From Segnochrobactrum spirostomi (GTDB lineage: Bacteria; Pseudomonadota; Alphaproteobacteria; Rhizobiales; Segnochrobactraceae): a DNA stretch of 64,000 bases. The notes under the pieces were generated by a model, which worked only from the letters and a program-made list of their open reading frames with translations, searched no databases and was not told where the DNA came from. The position numbers were made by a program, and so were the translations under genes. Location of the stretch: assembly GCF_009600605.1 (NCBI RefSeq), contig NZ_VWNA01000003.1, forward strand, positions 372,001-436,000, written 5' to 3'. Below, piece by piece: positions 52,649-60,800 of the stretch; position 1 is the stretch's first letter, and each line of letters starts with the position of its first letter.

Positions 52649-53554
52649 TCACGCTGCCATATCGATGTTGTCCGCGGCAGCATAATATTGATCTTCGGCT
52701 TCGGCAGGCGGGATGTTGCCGATGGGCTCCAGCAGCCGACGATGATTGAACCAGTCGACCCACTCAAGCGTGTCGTACTCGACGGCTTCGAAGCTGCGCC
52801 ATGGTCCACGGCGATGGATGACCTCGGCCTTGTAAAGGCCGTTGATCGTCTCGGCCAAAGCGTCGTCGTAGCTGTCTCCGACGCTGCCGACTGACGGCTC
52901 GATCCCCGCTTCGGCGAGGCGCTCGGTGTACTTGATGGACAAATATTGCGACCCACGATCGCTATGATGGATGAGGCCGCACCGATGGGCCGGCCGTCGA
53001 TCGTGAAGCGCCTGTTCCAGGGCGTCCAGGACGAAGCCGGCATGCGCCGTCCTGCTGGCTCGCCAGCCGACGATCCGCCTGGCGTAGGTATCGATGACGA
53101 AGGCGACGTAGACGAACCCGGCCCAGGTCGCGACATAGGTGAAGTCCGACACCCACAGCATGTTCGGTGCCGGCGCGTAGAATCTCCGATTGACGTGATC
53201 GAGCGGACACGGCGCCGCTTTGTCGCTGACGGTGGTGCGCACCGGCTTGCCCCGGATCACCCCTGCCAGGCCCATCTCGCGCATCAGCCGAGCGACCGTA
53301 CAGCGGGCGACTGGAAACCCCTCCCGCAGCATCTGCCGCCAGATCTTGCGCACGCCGTAGACCGCGAAGTTCTCGGCGAACACGCGCGCGATCTCTGGCT
53401 TCAGGGCGACATCCTGCTGCGCCCGCGCCGACAGGCGTGTCGGATCCCGCCGCTGCGCGACGCGCTCGAAATACGTCGATGGGGCGATCGGCAGAACGCG
53501 GCAGATCGGCTCGACCCCATAGGCATCGCGGTGATCATCGATAAAGGCGATCAT
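52649..53554 (-). CDS. IS3 transposase OrfB (DDE integrase domain)
   Basis: A 301-residue catalytic part, numbered from [13 protein letters not shown]. The DDE residues are in [14 protein letters not shown] (first Asp), [11 protein letters not shown] (second Asp) and [17 protein letters not shown] (Glu). In life it is probably made as an OrfAB fusion by -1 frameshifting, because its frame runs on upstream under the end of orfA (to about 53610). Confidence 0.9.
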   Translation of the reverse strand: MIAFIDDHRDAYGVEPICRVLPIAPSTYFERVAQRRDPTRLSARAQQDVALKPEIARVFAENFAVYGVRKIWRQMLREGFPVARCTVARLMREMGLAGVIRGKPVRTTVSDKAAPCPLDHVNRRFYAPAPNMLWVSDFTYVATWAGFVYVAFVIDTYARRIVGWRASRTAHAGFVLDALEQALHDRRPAHRCGLIHHSDRGSQYLSIKYTERLAEAGIEPSVGSVGDSYDDALAETINGLYKAEVIHRRGPWRSFEAVEYDTLEWVDWFNHRRLLEPIGNIPPAEAEDQYYAAADNIDMAA

Positions 53555-53877
53555 CGCCGGAACAGGCGGTCGAGCTCCGCCTGCGCAAAATATGCGGACG
53601 CCTTGCGCAAAATCTCGTTGGCCTGTCGCAGCTCGCGGACCTCGCGCTCGAGCGCCTTCACCTTGTCGGCAACCTCGGTCGGGACACCGGCACGCTTGCC
53701 GCTGTTGACCTCGGCCTTCTTCACCCACTCATGCAGGGTCTGCGGAACGCAGCCGATCTTCTCCGCGATCGACACCACCGCTGCCCATCGCGAGGGATGA
53801 TCCCGCTCGTGGTCGAAAACCATCCGTAACGCGCGCTCCCGGACCTCTGGTGCAAATTTGTTCGTTGTCTTGCTCAC
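53551..53877 (-). CDS. IS3 transposase OrfA (helix-turn-helix)
   Basis: A 108-residue DNA-binding protein. [40 protein letters not shown] and a leucine-zipper-like tail ([20 protein letters not shown]) are standard for IS3 OrfA. It overlaps the OrfB start by 4 bases. Confidence 0.9.
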   Translation of the reverse strand: MSKTTNKFAPEVRERALRMVFDHERDHPSRWAAVVSIAEKIGCVPQTLHEWVKKAEVNSGKRAGVPTEVADKVKALEREVRELRQANEILRKASAYFAQAELDRLFRR

Positions 53878-53930
53878 ACAGGCTCCACCTTCTCAGGAGT
53901 TGGAGCCTCCGGCAAACCCGGCGCGGTTCA

Positions 53931-54302
53931 CCCTGACCCTTCTCGGCTTCATCGCCCCTTGGGTGCTGGATGGTCCGATTAACCGGGATGCCTTCGAGAC
54001 CTATATCCTGGTCCCCGACTGCGGCGGGGCGATGTCGTCGTCATGGACAACCTGTCCAGCCACAAAGGGCCGTGGGTGGACGAGATGATCGAGGCGGTCG
54101 GCACCGAGGTGCGCTACCTCCCGCCCTACAGCCCCGACTTCAACCCAATCGAGAACGCTTTCGCCAAGCTCAAGGCACTCCTGAGAAAGGCCTCCAGCGA
54201 ACCGTCAACGGCCTCTGGGATGCCATAGGCCGCATCCTCGACCTCTTCCCACCTGAAGAATGCGCAAACTATTTCAGCGCCGCAGGATACGATGCAACCT
54301 GA
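53931..54302 (+). pseudogene. IS630 transposase, C-terminal half, frame-broken
   Basis: [20 protein letters not shown] is read first; [40 protein letters not shown] and LKALLRKAS follow in a second frame, and FPPEECANYFSAAGYDAT in a third. They form the catalytic C-terminal half of an IS630-family transposase in the right order. At least two frame breaks make it inactive. It is the partner of the N-terminal piece at 50833-51254. Confidence 0.8.
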
Positions 54303-54399
54303 TCTGATGCCGCTCTAGAAGCTCAGGCGCGAGCGTTACGGCCAGGGCGAGCGAGGACGAGATCGCGGCTCAGGAGAGTGCGCGCGTGGCGACACTGCC

Positions 54400-54650
54400 G
54401 GTACCCGCTCCACGCTGGAGGTCGTGCGCAAGCCCTTTCCTCAGCACCTGCCGCGCGAGTGCATCGTCGTGCCGGCGCAGCTGGAAGAGGACGTTCCCGA
54501 GACCCTGGAGATCGTGCCGCGATCCAGGAAGGTGATTTAGACGGTCCGCGAGAAGTTCACCTGCCGCCAATGCGCGGCGATCACCCAGCCTCCGCTCTGC
54601 TCCATGTGACGCCGCGCGGCATAATGCGTCACGAGGCGCACAAGGTGAGC
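54400..54650 (+). pseudogene. IS66 TnpC N-terminal fragment
   Basis: The plus strand reads FPQHLPRECIVVPAQLEEDV and PETLEIVPRSRKVI, a stop, then TVREKFTCRQCAAITQPP. This is the zinc-finger region of an IS66 transposase. Nothing else is identifiable in 54303-54722, so the gap before rmlA is transposon debris. Confidence 0.7.
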
Positions 54651-54722
54651 GAAAAGACAGATTGAACCGGGCCGTCTTCGTAACATTCGTCAATTGGAGA
54701 CTCGGGGTCAGTCCCTTCGGCC

Positions 54723-55595
54723 TCATCGCCGCTCGCGGGCGATGCGCATCAGATATTTGCCGTACTCGCTCTTGCCGAGGTCCTCGGCAAGCTTGACGAA
54801 CTGGTCGTGGCCGATGAGCCCGAGATTGTAGGCGATCTCTTCGGGGCAGGCGATCTTGAGGCCCTGCCGCTTCTCGAGCGTGCGCACGAAGGTTGCGGCA
54901 TCGGTGAGGCTGTCGTGGGTGCCGGTGTCGAGCCAAGCATAGCCGCGGCCCATGCGCTCCACCGCGAGATCGCCGCGCTCGAGATAGACGCGGTTCACGT
55001 CGGTGATCTCGAGTTCGCCGCGGGGCGACGGCTTCAGGTTCGCCGCGATGTCGACGACGTCCTTGTCGTAGAAATAAAGGCCGGTCACGGCATAGTTGGA
55101 CCGCGGCTTCGCCGGCTTCTCTTCGATCGACAGCGCCTTGCCGGCCGCATCGAACTCGACCACGCCGTAGCGCTCGGGATCGTCCACGTAATAAGCGAAC
55201 ACCGTCGCGCCATGCGGGCGCGCCGCCGCGGGCTCCAAGAGCTCGGGCAGACCGTGGCCGTAGAAGATGTTGTCGCCGAGGATCAGCGCCGACGCTTCCC
55301 TGCCCACGAAGTCCGCGCCGATGATGTAGGCTTGGGCGAGACCCTCGGGCTTGGGCTGCTCGGCATAGGTGAATTCGACGCCCCAGTGGCTGCCGTCGCC
55401 GAGTAGATTGCGGAATTGCGGCAGGTCGCGCGGCGTCGAGATGATCAGGATCTCTTTGATCCCCGCGAGCATCAGAACGCTCAGCGGATAATAGATCATC
55501 GGCTTGTCGTAGACCGGCATCAATTGCTTGGAGGTCACGAGCGTCAGCGGATGGAGCCGCGTGCCGCTGCCGCCTGCGAGGATGATGCCCTTCAT
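54723..55595 (-). CDS. rmlA: Glucose-1-phosphate thymidylyltransferase
   Basis: First enzyme of dTDP-L-rhamnose synthesis: dTTP plus glucose-1-phosphate gives dTDP-glucose. 290 residues. The nucleotide-binding motif is [16 protein letters not shown], and [12 protein letters not shown] and [20 protein letters not shown] are RmlA signatures. The start overlaps the rmlD stop by 4 bases. It is the last gene of rmlCBDA. GC-rich, like the chromosome backbone. Confidence 0.96.
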   Translation of the reverse strand: MKGIILAGGSGTRLHPLTLVTSKQLMPVYDKPMIYYPLSVLMLAGIKEILIISTPRDLPQFRNLLGDGSHWGVEFTYAEQPKPEGLAQAYIIGADFVGREASALILGDNIFYGHGLPELLEPAAARPHGATVFAYYVDDPERYGVVEFDAAGKALSIEEKPAKPRSNYAVTGLYFYDKDVVDIAANLKPSPRGELEITDVNRVYLERGDLAVERMGRGYAWLDTGTHDSLTDAATFVRTLEKRQGLKIACPEEIAYNLGLIGHDQFVKLAEDLGKSEYGKYLMRIARERR

Positions 55596-56518
55596 GAACG
55601 GGTCTCCCGAGAGGTCTCAGGCGCCTCGTCCGCCGCGGCGGGGAGGAGCCGGTCGAGGCAGCGCGACAGCGCATCGCGCCAGTCCGGCAGCACGACGCCA
55701 TGGGCGGCGGCGAGCTTCGAACAATCGAGGCGGGACTGCGCCGGGCGGCGTGCCGGTGTCGGATAATCGCTGGTCGGGATGGGCTCGACGGCGGCCTTCG
55801 GGCCACCGCGCGCGGCCGAGCCGGCGAAGATCGCCTCGGCGAAGCCCGCCCACGTCGTCTCGCCGGCGTTCGTCATGTGGAAGATGCCGCGCAAGGCGGG
55901 CTCATCCGGCCGCGCGACCAGATTGCGGGCGACCGCCAGGATCGCCGTGGCGAGGTCCGGCGCATAGCTCGGCGCCCCCTCCTGATCGGCGACCACGCGC
56001 ACCGCATCCCGTGTCTCGGCGAGGCGCAGCATGGTGCGGACGAAATTCTTGCCGTAGGGGGCATAGACCCAGGCCGTGCGTAGGATCGCATGGTCCGGGT
56101 TCGCGGCGGCGACGGCCCGCTCCCCCGCTTCCTTCGAAAGGCCGTAGACCGACACCGGCCCGACGGCATCGCTCTCCCGGTAAGGTTCGGCCTGGGTGCC
56201 GGGAAAGACGTAATCCGTGGAGACGTGCACGACCGGCACGCCGAGCGCGCGGGCGGCGGCGGCGACCGCCCCTGCGCCCGTCTCATTCACGGCAAAGGCG
56301 CTTTCGCGGTCGCTCTCGGCCTGATCGACCGCCGTATAGGCCGCCGCGCTCACGACCACATCGGGCCGGGCCGCGGCGATCACCGCGGCGATGGTCTCAG
56401 GCCGTTCGAGGTCGAGGTCGGGACGGCCGACGAGCACGACCTCGTCCGGCGCTGCCGCGGCAAGCGCCTGCGCCACCTGCCCTTCGCGACCTGTGACGAC
56501 GATCCGCATCGGGCTCAT
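55592..56518 (-). CDS. rmlD: dTDP-4-dehydrorhamnose reductase
   Basis: Last enzyme of dTDP-L-rhamnose synthesis, NAD(P)H-dependent SDR-type reductase, 308 residues. [12 protein letters not shown] is the cofactor motif. [14 protein letters not shown] and YGLSKEAGE carry the catalytic Ser/Thr, Tyr and Lys. The ATG at 56518 overlaps the rmlB stop (ATGA); an ATG 9 bases later is a less likely start. Confidence 0.95.
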   Translation of the reverse strand: MSPMRIVVTGREGQVAQALAAAAPDEVVLVGRPDLDLERPETIAAVIAAARPDVVVSAAAYTAVDQAESDRESAFAVNETGAGAVAAAARALGVPVVHVSTDYVFPGTQAEPYRESDAVGPVSVYGLSKEAGERAVAAANPDHAILRTAWVYAPYGKNFVRTMLRLAETRDAVRVVADQEGAPSYAPDLATAILAVARNLVARPDEPALRGIFHMTNAGETTWAGFAEAIFAGSAARGGPKAAVEPIPTSDYPTPARRPAQSRLDCSKLAAAHGVVLPDWRDALSRCLDRLLPAAADEAPETSRETRS

Positions 56519-57576
56519 CCGCGCGCCGTGCCGACGAGGCCGAGGCGCTCGCCGCCATAGACACCGTCCCGCAAGGGCCGCCACCACCATTCGTTGTCGA
56601 GATACCAGCGCACGGTCCGCGCCAAGCCGGTCTCAAAGGTCTCCCGCGCCCGCCAGCCGAGCTCGGTCTCGAGCTTCGTCGCATCGATCGCGTAGCGGTG
56701 ATCGTGGCCCGGACGGTCGGTGACGAAGGTGATGAGCCGGTCGTGCGGCGCGCCGGTCGGCCGCAGCCGATCGAGGGTGGCGCAGATGGTGCGCACCACC
56801 TCGATGTTGGAGCGCTCGTTGCGCCCGCCGACATTGTAGGTCTCGCCGGGCCGTCCCTTCGACAGGATCAGATGCAAGGCGCGGGCGTGGTCCTCGACAT
56901 AGAGCCAGTCGCGGACATTGCTGCCGTCGCCGTAGACGGGCAGCGGCTTGCCGTCGAGCGCGTTGAGGATGACGAGCGGGATCAGCTTCTCGGGGAAGTG
57001 ATAAGGCCCGTAATTGTTCGAGCAGTTCGAGACCACGACCGGCAGGCCGTAGGTGCGCTGCCAGGCGATCGCGAGATGGTCTGAAGCCGCCTTCGAGGCG
57101 GAATAAGGCGAGGACGGATCGTAGGGCGTCGTCTCGGTGAAGAGACCGTCGGGGCCGAGCGAACCGTAGACCTCGTCGGTCGAGACGTGGAGGAAGCGGA
57201 AATTCTCCTTTGCCGAGCCAGACAGCCCCGACCAATAGCGGCGGGCGCCTTCGAGAAGCGCATGCGTGCCGAGCACGTTGGTCTCGACGAACGCCTTCGA
57301 CCCCGCGATGGAGCGATCGACATGGCTCTCGGCGGCGAGATGCATGATGCCGTCCGGCTTCACCTCCTCGATGAGGGAGGCCATCGCGCCGTAATCGCAG
57401 ATGTCCTCCTTCACGAACCGGTAGCGCGGATGGTTGCCGATCTCGGTCAACGACGCGAGATTGCCCGCGTAGGTGAGCTTGTCGACATTGACGATCTCGG
57501 CCTCGGTCTCGCGCGCGAGATGACGGCAGAGCGCCGATCCGATGAATCCGGCCCCGCCGGTGACGATGATGCGCAT
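56515..57576 (-). CDS. rmlB: dTDP-glucose 4,6-dehydratase
   Basis: Second enzyme of the pathway, 353 residues. [20 protein letters not shown] is the NAD-binding start. [13 protein letters not shown] and [11 protein letters not shown] carry the catalytic Thr-Asp-Glu and Tyr-x3-Lys. [19 protein letters not shown] is the family signature. It lies 13 bases after rmlC. Confidence 0.96.
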   Translation of the reverse strand: MRIIVTGGAGFIGSALCRHLARETEAEIVNVDKLTYAGNLASLTEIGNHPRYRFVKEDICDYGAMASLIEEVKPDGIMHLAAESHVDRSIAGSKAFVETNVLGTHALLEGARRYWSGLSGSAKENFRFLHVSTDEVYGSLGPDGLFTETTPYDPSSPYSASKAASDHLAIAWQRTYGLPVVVSNCSNNYGPYHFPEKLIPLVILNALDGKPLPVYGDGSNVRDWLYVEDHARALHLILSKGRPGETYNVGGRNERSNIEVVRTICATLDRLRPTGAPHDRLITFVTDRPGHDHRYAIDATKLETELGWRARETFETGLARTVRWYLDNEWWWRPLRDGVYGGERLGLVGTARG

Positions 57577-57589
57577 CAGAAATGTCCGC

Positions 57590-58159
57590 TCAGGCGCGAG
57601 CCTCGTAGTGGAAGATCGGCGGCAACTCGGCGAGCCGCGGCGCGCGGCCGTCCTTGTCCGACACCACCGCCTTGCCCGGCTCGACGGGCCAATCGATGCC
57701 GAGGTCGGGGTCCGACCAGATCACCGCGCCGTCGTCGGCCGGACTGTAATAGTCCGTCACCTTGTAGGCGACCTCGCAATCGGGTTCCAGGGTGCAGAAC
57801 CCGTGCAGAAAGCCCGGCGGGACCCAAAGCTGGGCCCCTTCGGCCGCGTCGAGCCGCACCGCGACGTGCTGGAGATAGGTGGGCGAGCCGACCCGGATAT
57901 CGACGACGACATCGAGAACCGCACCGCGGAGGCACTGCACGAGCTTGCCCTGGGCATGGGGCGGTTTCTGGAAGTGCAGGCCGCGAATGGTCCCCGTCTC
58001 CGCCGACCGAGACAGATTGTCCTGCACGAAGCCGATATCGGCGACCTTCTCACGGAAGCGGCGGTCCGTCCAAAGCTCGACAAAGAAGCCGCGTGCATCC
58101 CCGTGCCGCTTCGGAATGACGAGCTTGAGGTCCGGAATCGCGAACGTACGCACGTCCAT
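57590..58159 (-). CDS. rmlC: dTDP-4-dehydrorhamnose 3,5-epimerase
   Basis: Third enzyme of the pathway, cupin-fold epimerase, 189 residues. [20 protein letters not shown] holds the catalytic His region. [15 protein letters not shown] and [20 protein letters not shown] are family signatures, the latter with the catalytic Tyr region. It is the first gene of the rmlCBDA operon, which shows that the surface glycan (or another one) contains L-rhamnose. Confidence 0.95.
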   Translation of the reverse strand: MDVRTFAIPDLKLVIPKRHGDARGFFVELWTDRRFREKVADIGFVQDNLSRSAETGTIRGLHFQKPPHAQGKLVQCLRGAVLDVVVDIRVGSPTYLQHVAVRLDAAEGAQLWVPPGFLHGFCTLEPDCEVAYKVTDYYSPADDGAVIWSDPDLGIDWPVEPGKAVVSDKDGRAPRLAELPPIFHYEARA

Positions 58160-58479
58160 CGCACACTCCTTTGCGCCGGCCTCGACGACGGCGGATGGGT
58201 CTGCGTAAAGGATCGGCGCCTAGCGAACAAGCCCCTGACGGATAGGCGCGATGACGTATCCCATTTAGGCAATGGCCCGAAAATTTGCGTTCTTCAGCAT
58301 GTCGTTACTCAATATCCAGAATAACGAGCGGAGCGTTGAGATGCGTCGGCAGGAGCTGCCCCCACCCAGTTTGTTGGGGCCCCACTGGTGAGCGGATGGG
58401 GATATGACAAGCAAGAGGACGAATGAAATCTGCCTGAGGTGGGATCGGCCCGCGCTGTGAAGCCGAACTACAAATTGCT
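58160..58479. other. Gene-free interval upstream of rmlC
   Basis: About 320 bases with no credible gene. The part next to rmlC must hold its promoter, with no clear -35/-10 that I would mark. The right part up to 58480 leads to an IS21 end. CCCCACCCAGTTTGTTGGGGCC near 58365-58385 is a small imperfect repeat of unknown meaning. Confidence 0.35.
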
Positions 58480-58554
58480 TGTCAATCGGCGTGGAAACCT
58501 GAGCCCCTATCGGCGCGGAATGTTGACCCCTGTCTGGGGACAATGGTGGCGGAG

Positions 58555-59091
58555 GTCAGGCGCGATTCTTGAAGCGCCAGCTCTCGTTTCCGGTCTCGAA
58601 GATGTCACGGTGGTGGTGATGCCATCGAGGAGCGCCGTGGTCATCTTGGGGTCGTCGAGGACGCTCGGCCACTCGCCGAAGGCAAGGTTGGTGGTGACGA
58701 TGACCAAGGTCTGTCCGTAGAGCCGGCTGACGAGGTCGACCACGTTGAAGAAGCGTCCCCTTGCGCCGCCTCGGATGGCGGCACGCGCCATGGCGTTGGC
58801 CAGGCGAGTTTTGCCGGTTCCGGTCCCATCGATCAGCACAACGTTGCGCTGGTGAGCGAGGAAGTTGCCGCCGGCGAGGTCGCGCGCCAGGGCCTCGTTG
58901 ATAGGGGTGTCGTCGAACACGAAGTCGTCGATATCCTTAGCCAGGGGAAGCTTGGCGATGGTGATCAGGTACTTGATGGATCGGGCCTGCTTCTCGGATA
59001 TCTCCCCTAACAAAAGGTCACCGACGATGCGCTGCGGCTCATGCTGGCGTTTGACGGCGGTGGTGATGATCTCGTCGTAGGCGGTCTTCAT
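58555..59091 (-). pseudogene. IstB with internal deletion
   Basis: The N-terminal part is whole, with [20 protein letters not shown] and Walker A as [18 protein letters not shown] (a D replaces the usual G/P before GTGKT). After [10 protein letters not shown] it jumps to [20 protein letters not shown], so Walker B is lost. A further frame break occurs near 58620, before the usual RFKNRA tail. Non-functional. Confidence 0.8.
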
Positions 59092-59130
59092 GCCATGGAG
59101 CTTGAGCTCGCCGGATCTGGGAAGGCTCCA

Positions 59131-59884
59131 TCATGGGGATATCCTCAACAGGTCGTATCGTGAGCAGTCGGCGCTCGGGGCATGGCGCAGGCGCAAGGCA
59201 TCGGGCGTGACGATGGTGAGGGGAGCCGCGGGCTCTCGGCGCCGGGCGAGGATGTTGAGGATCACGTCGGCCGAGTGGACGCCCTGGCCGCGAGCTTCGG
59301 CGCACGCTCCATCGACCGCGGGGAGCCCGTCGCTCAGCACGCCGGTGAGGATGTCGACCATCTGCTGGTCGCCGTCGGTGGCACCGGCGAGCTTGCGCCG
59401 GACGCGATCGAGGCTCGTGGGCAGAACCCAGTCCTTGAACGGAGCGCCGTTCCTGAGGGCGCCGGGCTTGCGTGCCAGGACCGGCACATAGTGCCAGGGG
59501 TCGAAGATGGTCTGGTCCCGCCCAAAGCAGCGCGGCTGGGAGCCGACCGGCCGGCCGTCCCGGCGCAGCTCGATCCGCTCCGCATAGGCCCGGACCTCGA
59601 CCGGGCGGCCCACGGCGCTGGCGCAGACCAAATACCGATTGTTATCCAAGCGGACCAGGCAGGTCTTCGATACGGAGGCCGGGACGGCGCGGAAACCGTC
59701 GATCCGCCGGCATAAGGCACCAGGGCAGGACGCTCGGCCTCGAACGCATGCGAGATGGTCTCCTCCCACGCTCGGGGTGCGGGTGGCCCTGGGCGTAGGC
59801 GATGCACTGGTCCAGCATCCAAGCGTTCAACTCAACGTAGCTCTTCGCCCGCAGGCGCGGCGTGAAGAAATGTTTCCGCGCCAA
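59131..59884 (-). pseudogene. IstA C-terminal part, frame-broken
   Basis: From 59884 the first frame reads RLRAKSYVELNAWMLDQCIA. The next has the usual EAERPALVPY piece, and the third, ending at 59131, has KTCLVRLDNNRYLVCASAVG, YVPVLARKPGALRNGAPFKD and VHSADVILNILARRREP. These are consecutive parts of an IS21 IstA C-terminus. The N-terminal half is gone. Confidence 0.78.
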
Positions 59885-59979
59885 CCCGGCGTGGTTCTCC
59901 TGTCCAGCGGCATTCGGAACTGACCCCTCATGCTAATTGCCCTTCAGGCGGTTTCTGGTTGAGACGTCGCAGCGGCCTT

Positions 59980-60362
59980 CTACAAAAGGCGGCGGCAACG
60001 CTTCTCGCGGAGCCGATAGCTGTCTCCTCGGATGGTGATGACGTGGCTGTGGTGGAGCAGCCGATCAAGGATGGTGGTCGCGACGACAGGACCGCCGAAC
60101 ATCGAGCCCCATTCTCCGACGGCCCAGCTGGATGTCACGAGCATGGCGTCGCGCACATAGCGGCGGCTGACGAGCTGGAAGAACAGATGCGCCGCGTCGA
60201 TCCCCGGCAGCAGCTGCACCTCCCGCTCGGAGCTGAATGCCGTCGCTCCGATCCGCAGCACCTTGCGCGCCGTGTTCCGTGAGATGTGCAGCTCCCGCAC
60301 GATCTCCTTGGTGGACTTGCCGCGCACGAATAATCGCACCGGATCCGCTCAATCGTATCCAC
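59980..60362 (-). pseudogene. IstA-IstB deletion fusion
   Basis: The minus strand starts as IstA (MDTIERIRCDY; after a frame change VRGKSTKEIVRELHISRNTA, RKVLRIGATAFSSEREVQ). It then passes directly into the IstB C-terminus (HLFFQLVSRRYVRDAMLVTS, VVATTILDRLLHHSHVITIR) without a break. A deletion of most of istA and half of istB produced this in-frame joint. No activity is expected. Confidence 0.75.
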
Positions 60363-60395
60363 GCCTTCATCTCCAGCCCGCCCGTCGCAACGTCA

Positions 60396-60512
60396 TGCCG
60401 CCTCAAGGACTTCAGGCGCGTCGCCACCCGATACGACCGCAACGCCGTCAACTTCCTCGCTGCCGTCTGCATCGCTGCGACCGTCAGCTACTGGTTATGA
60501 GCCTCGACCCTA
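60396..60512 (+). mobile_element. 3' end of an IS5-family element (inverted copy of 44466-44581)
   Basis: The plus strand encodes LKDFRRVATRYDRNAVNFLA and AVCIAATVSYWL and ends with the IS5 terminal repeat (TTATGAGCCTCGACCCTA). The DNA is almost identical to the end of the IS5 element at 44.5 kb, in opposite orientation. Only this end is present. Confidence 0.8.
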
Positions 60513-60800
60513 ATGCTTTGCAACAGGAGCAACGTACCGGGAGGCGCCGAGCACTTTAGCAGGAGTGATGCCGGAGTAAATCTTTGGTGCGAGCTGTGAC
60601 CTGAACAGATCATCCGCTACGGGGGCGGTTACGGGTATTCGGATCATATCAAGGCTATCGTAAGCCGGCGATGGTTGCGCTTGGGCTCTTGCGAGCTTCT
60701 GATCGCCTTCAGAGATCATAAGGGCTAGGGTACTACCCTCCAATTCCATTGCAAAGATCAAGCGGAGCCCCGAGGATAAAATATAGATAAAAATCACCAC
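60510..60800 (-). other. Open frame after the TPR-GT2 gene, coding status unclear
   Basis: A 96-codon minus-strand frame begins at a GTG that overlaps the end of the TPR-GT2 gene by 7 bases and ends at the IS5 fragment. It has a hydrophobic start (VIFIYILSSGLRLIFAM) and no family resemblance. It could be a small protein or the remains of a gene cut by the IS. I would not rely on it. Confidence 0.25.

Larger units (their letters stand above)
52610..53930 (-). mobile_element. IS3-family insertion sequence
   Basis: Complete element of 1321 bases. The ends TGAACCGCGCCGGGT (52610-52624) and ACCCGGCGCGGTTCA (53916-53930) are perfect inverse copies over 15 bases, and the similarity runs to about 26. 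Two overlapping transposase frames lie on the minus strand. The flanks do not show a clear 3-base duplication, in line with later rearrangement. Confidence 0.88.
50742..54317 (+). mobile_element. IS630 element split by nested IS66, IS21-end and IS3 insertions
   Basis: The outer ends are TAGAGCAGTACCCGATC (from 50742) and, inverted from 54317, TAGAGCGGCATCAGATC, plausible IS630 termini. The N-terminal part of an IS630 transposase lies at 50833-51254 and its C-terminal half at 53931-54302. Between them are IS66 genes (51255-52546), an IS21-like end (52547-52609) and a complete IS3 (52610-53930). The middle of the IS630 gene is missing, so deletion followed insertion. Confidence 0.72.
58480..59935 (-). 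mobile_element. Decayed IS21-family element
   Basis: The left end TGTCAATCGGCGTGG, with TATCGGCGCGGAATGTTGACC downstream of it, matches typical IS21 termini. It is followed by an internally deleted istB and a frame-broken istA on the minus strand. It differs in sequence from the complete IS21 at 40486. The right terminus is not clear; CATTCGGAACTGACCCC near 59909-59925 may belong to it. Confidence 0.75.
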
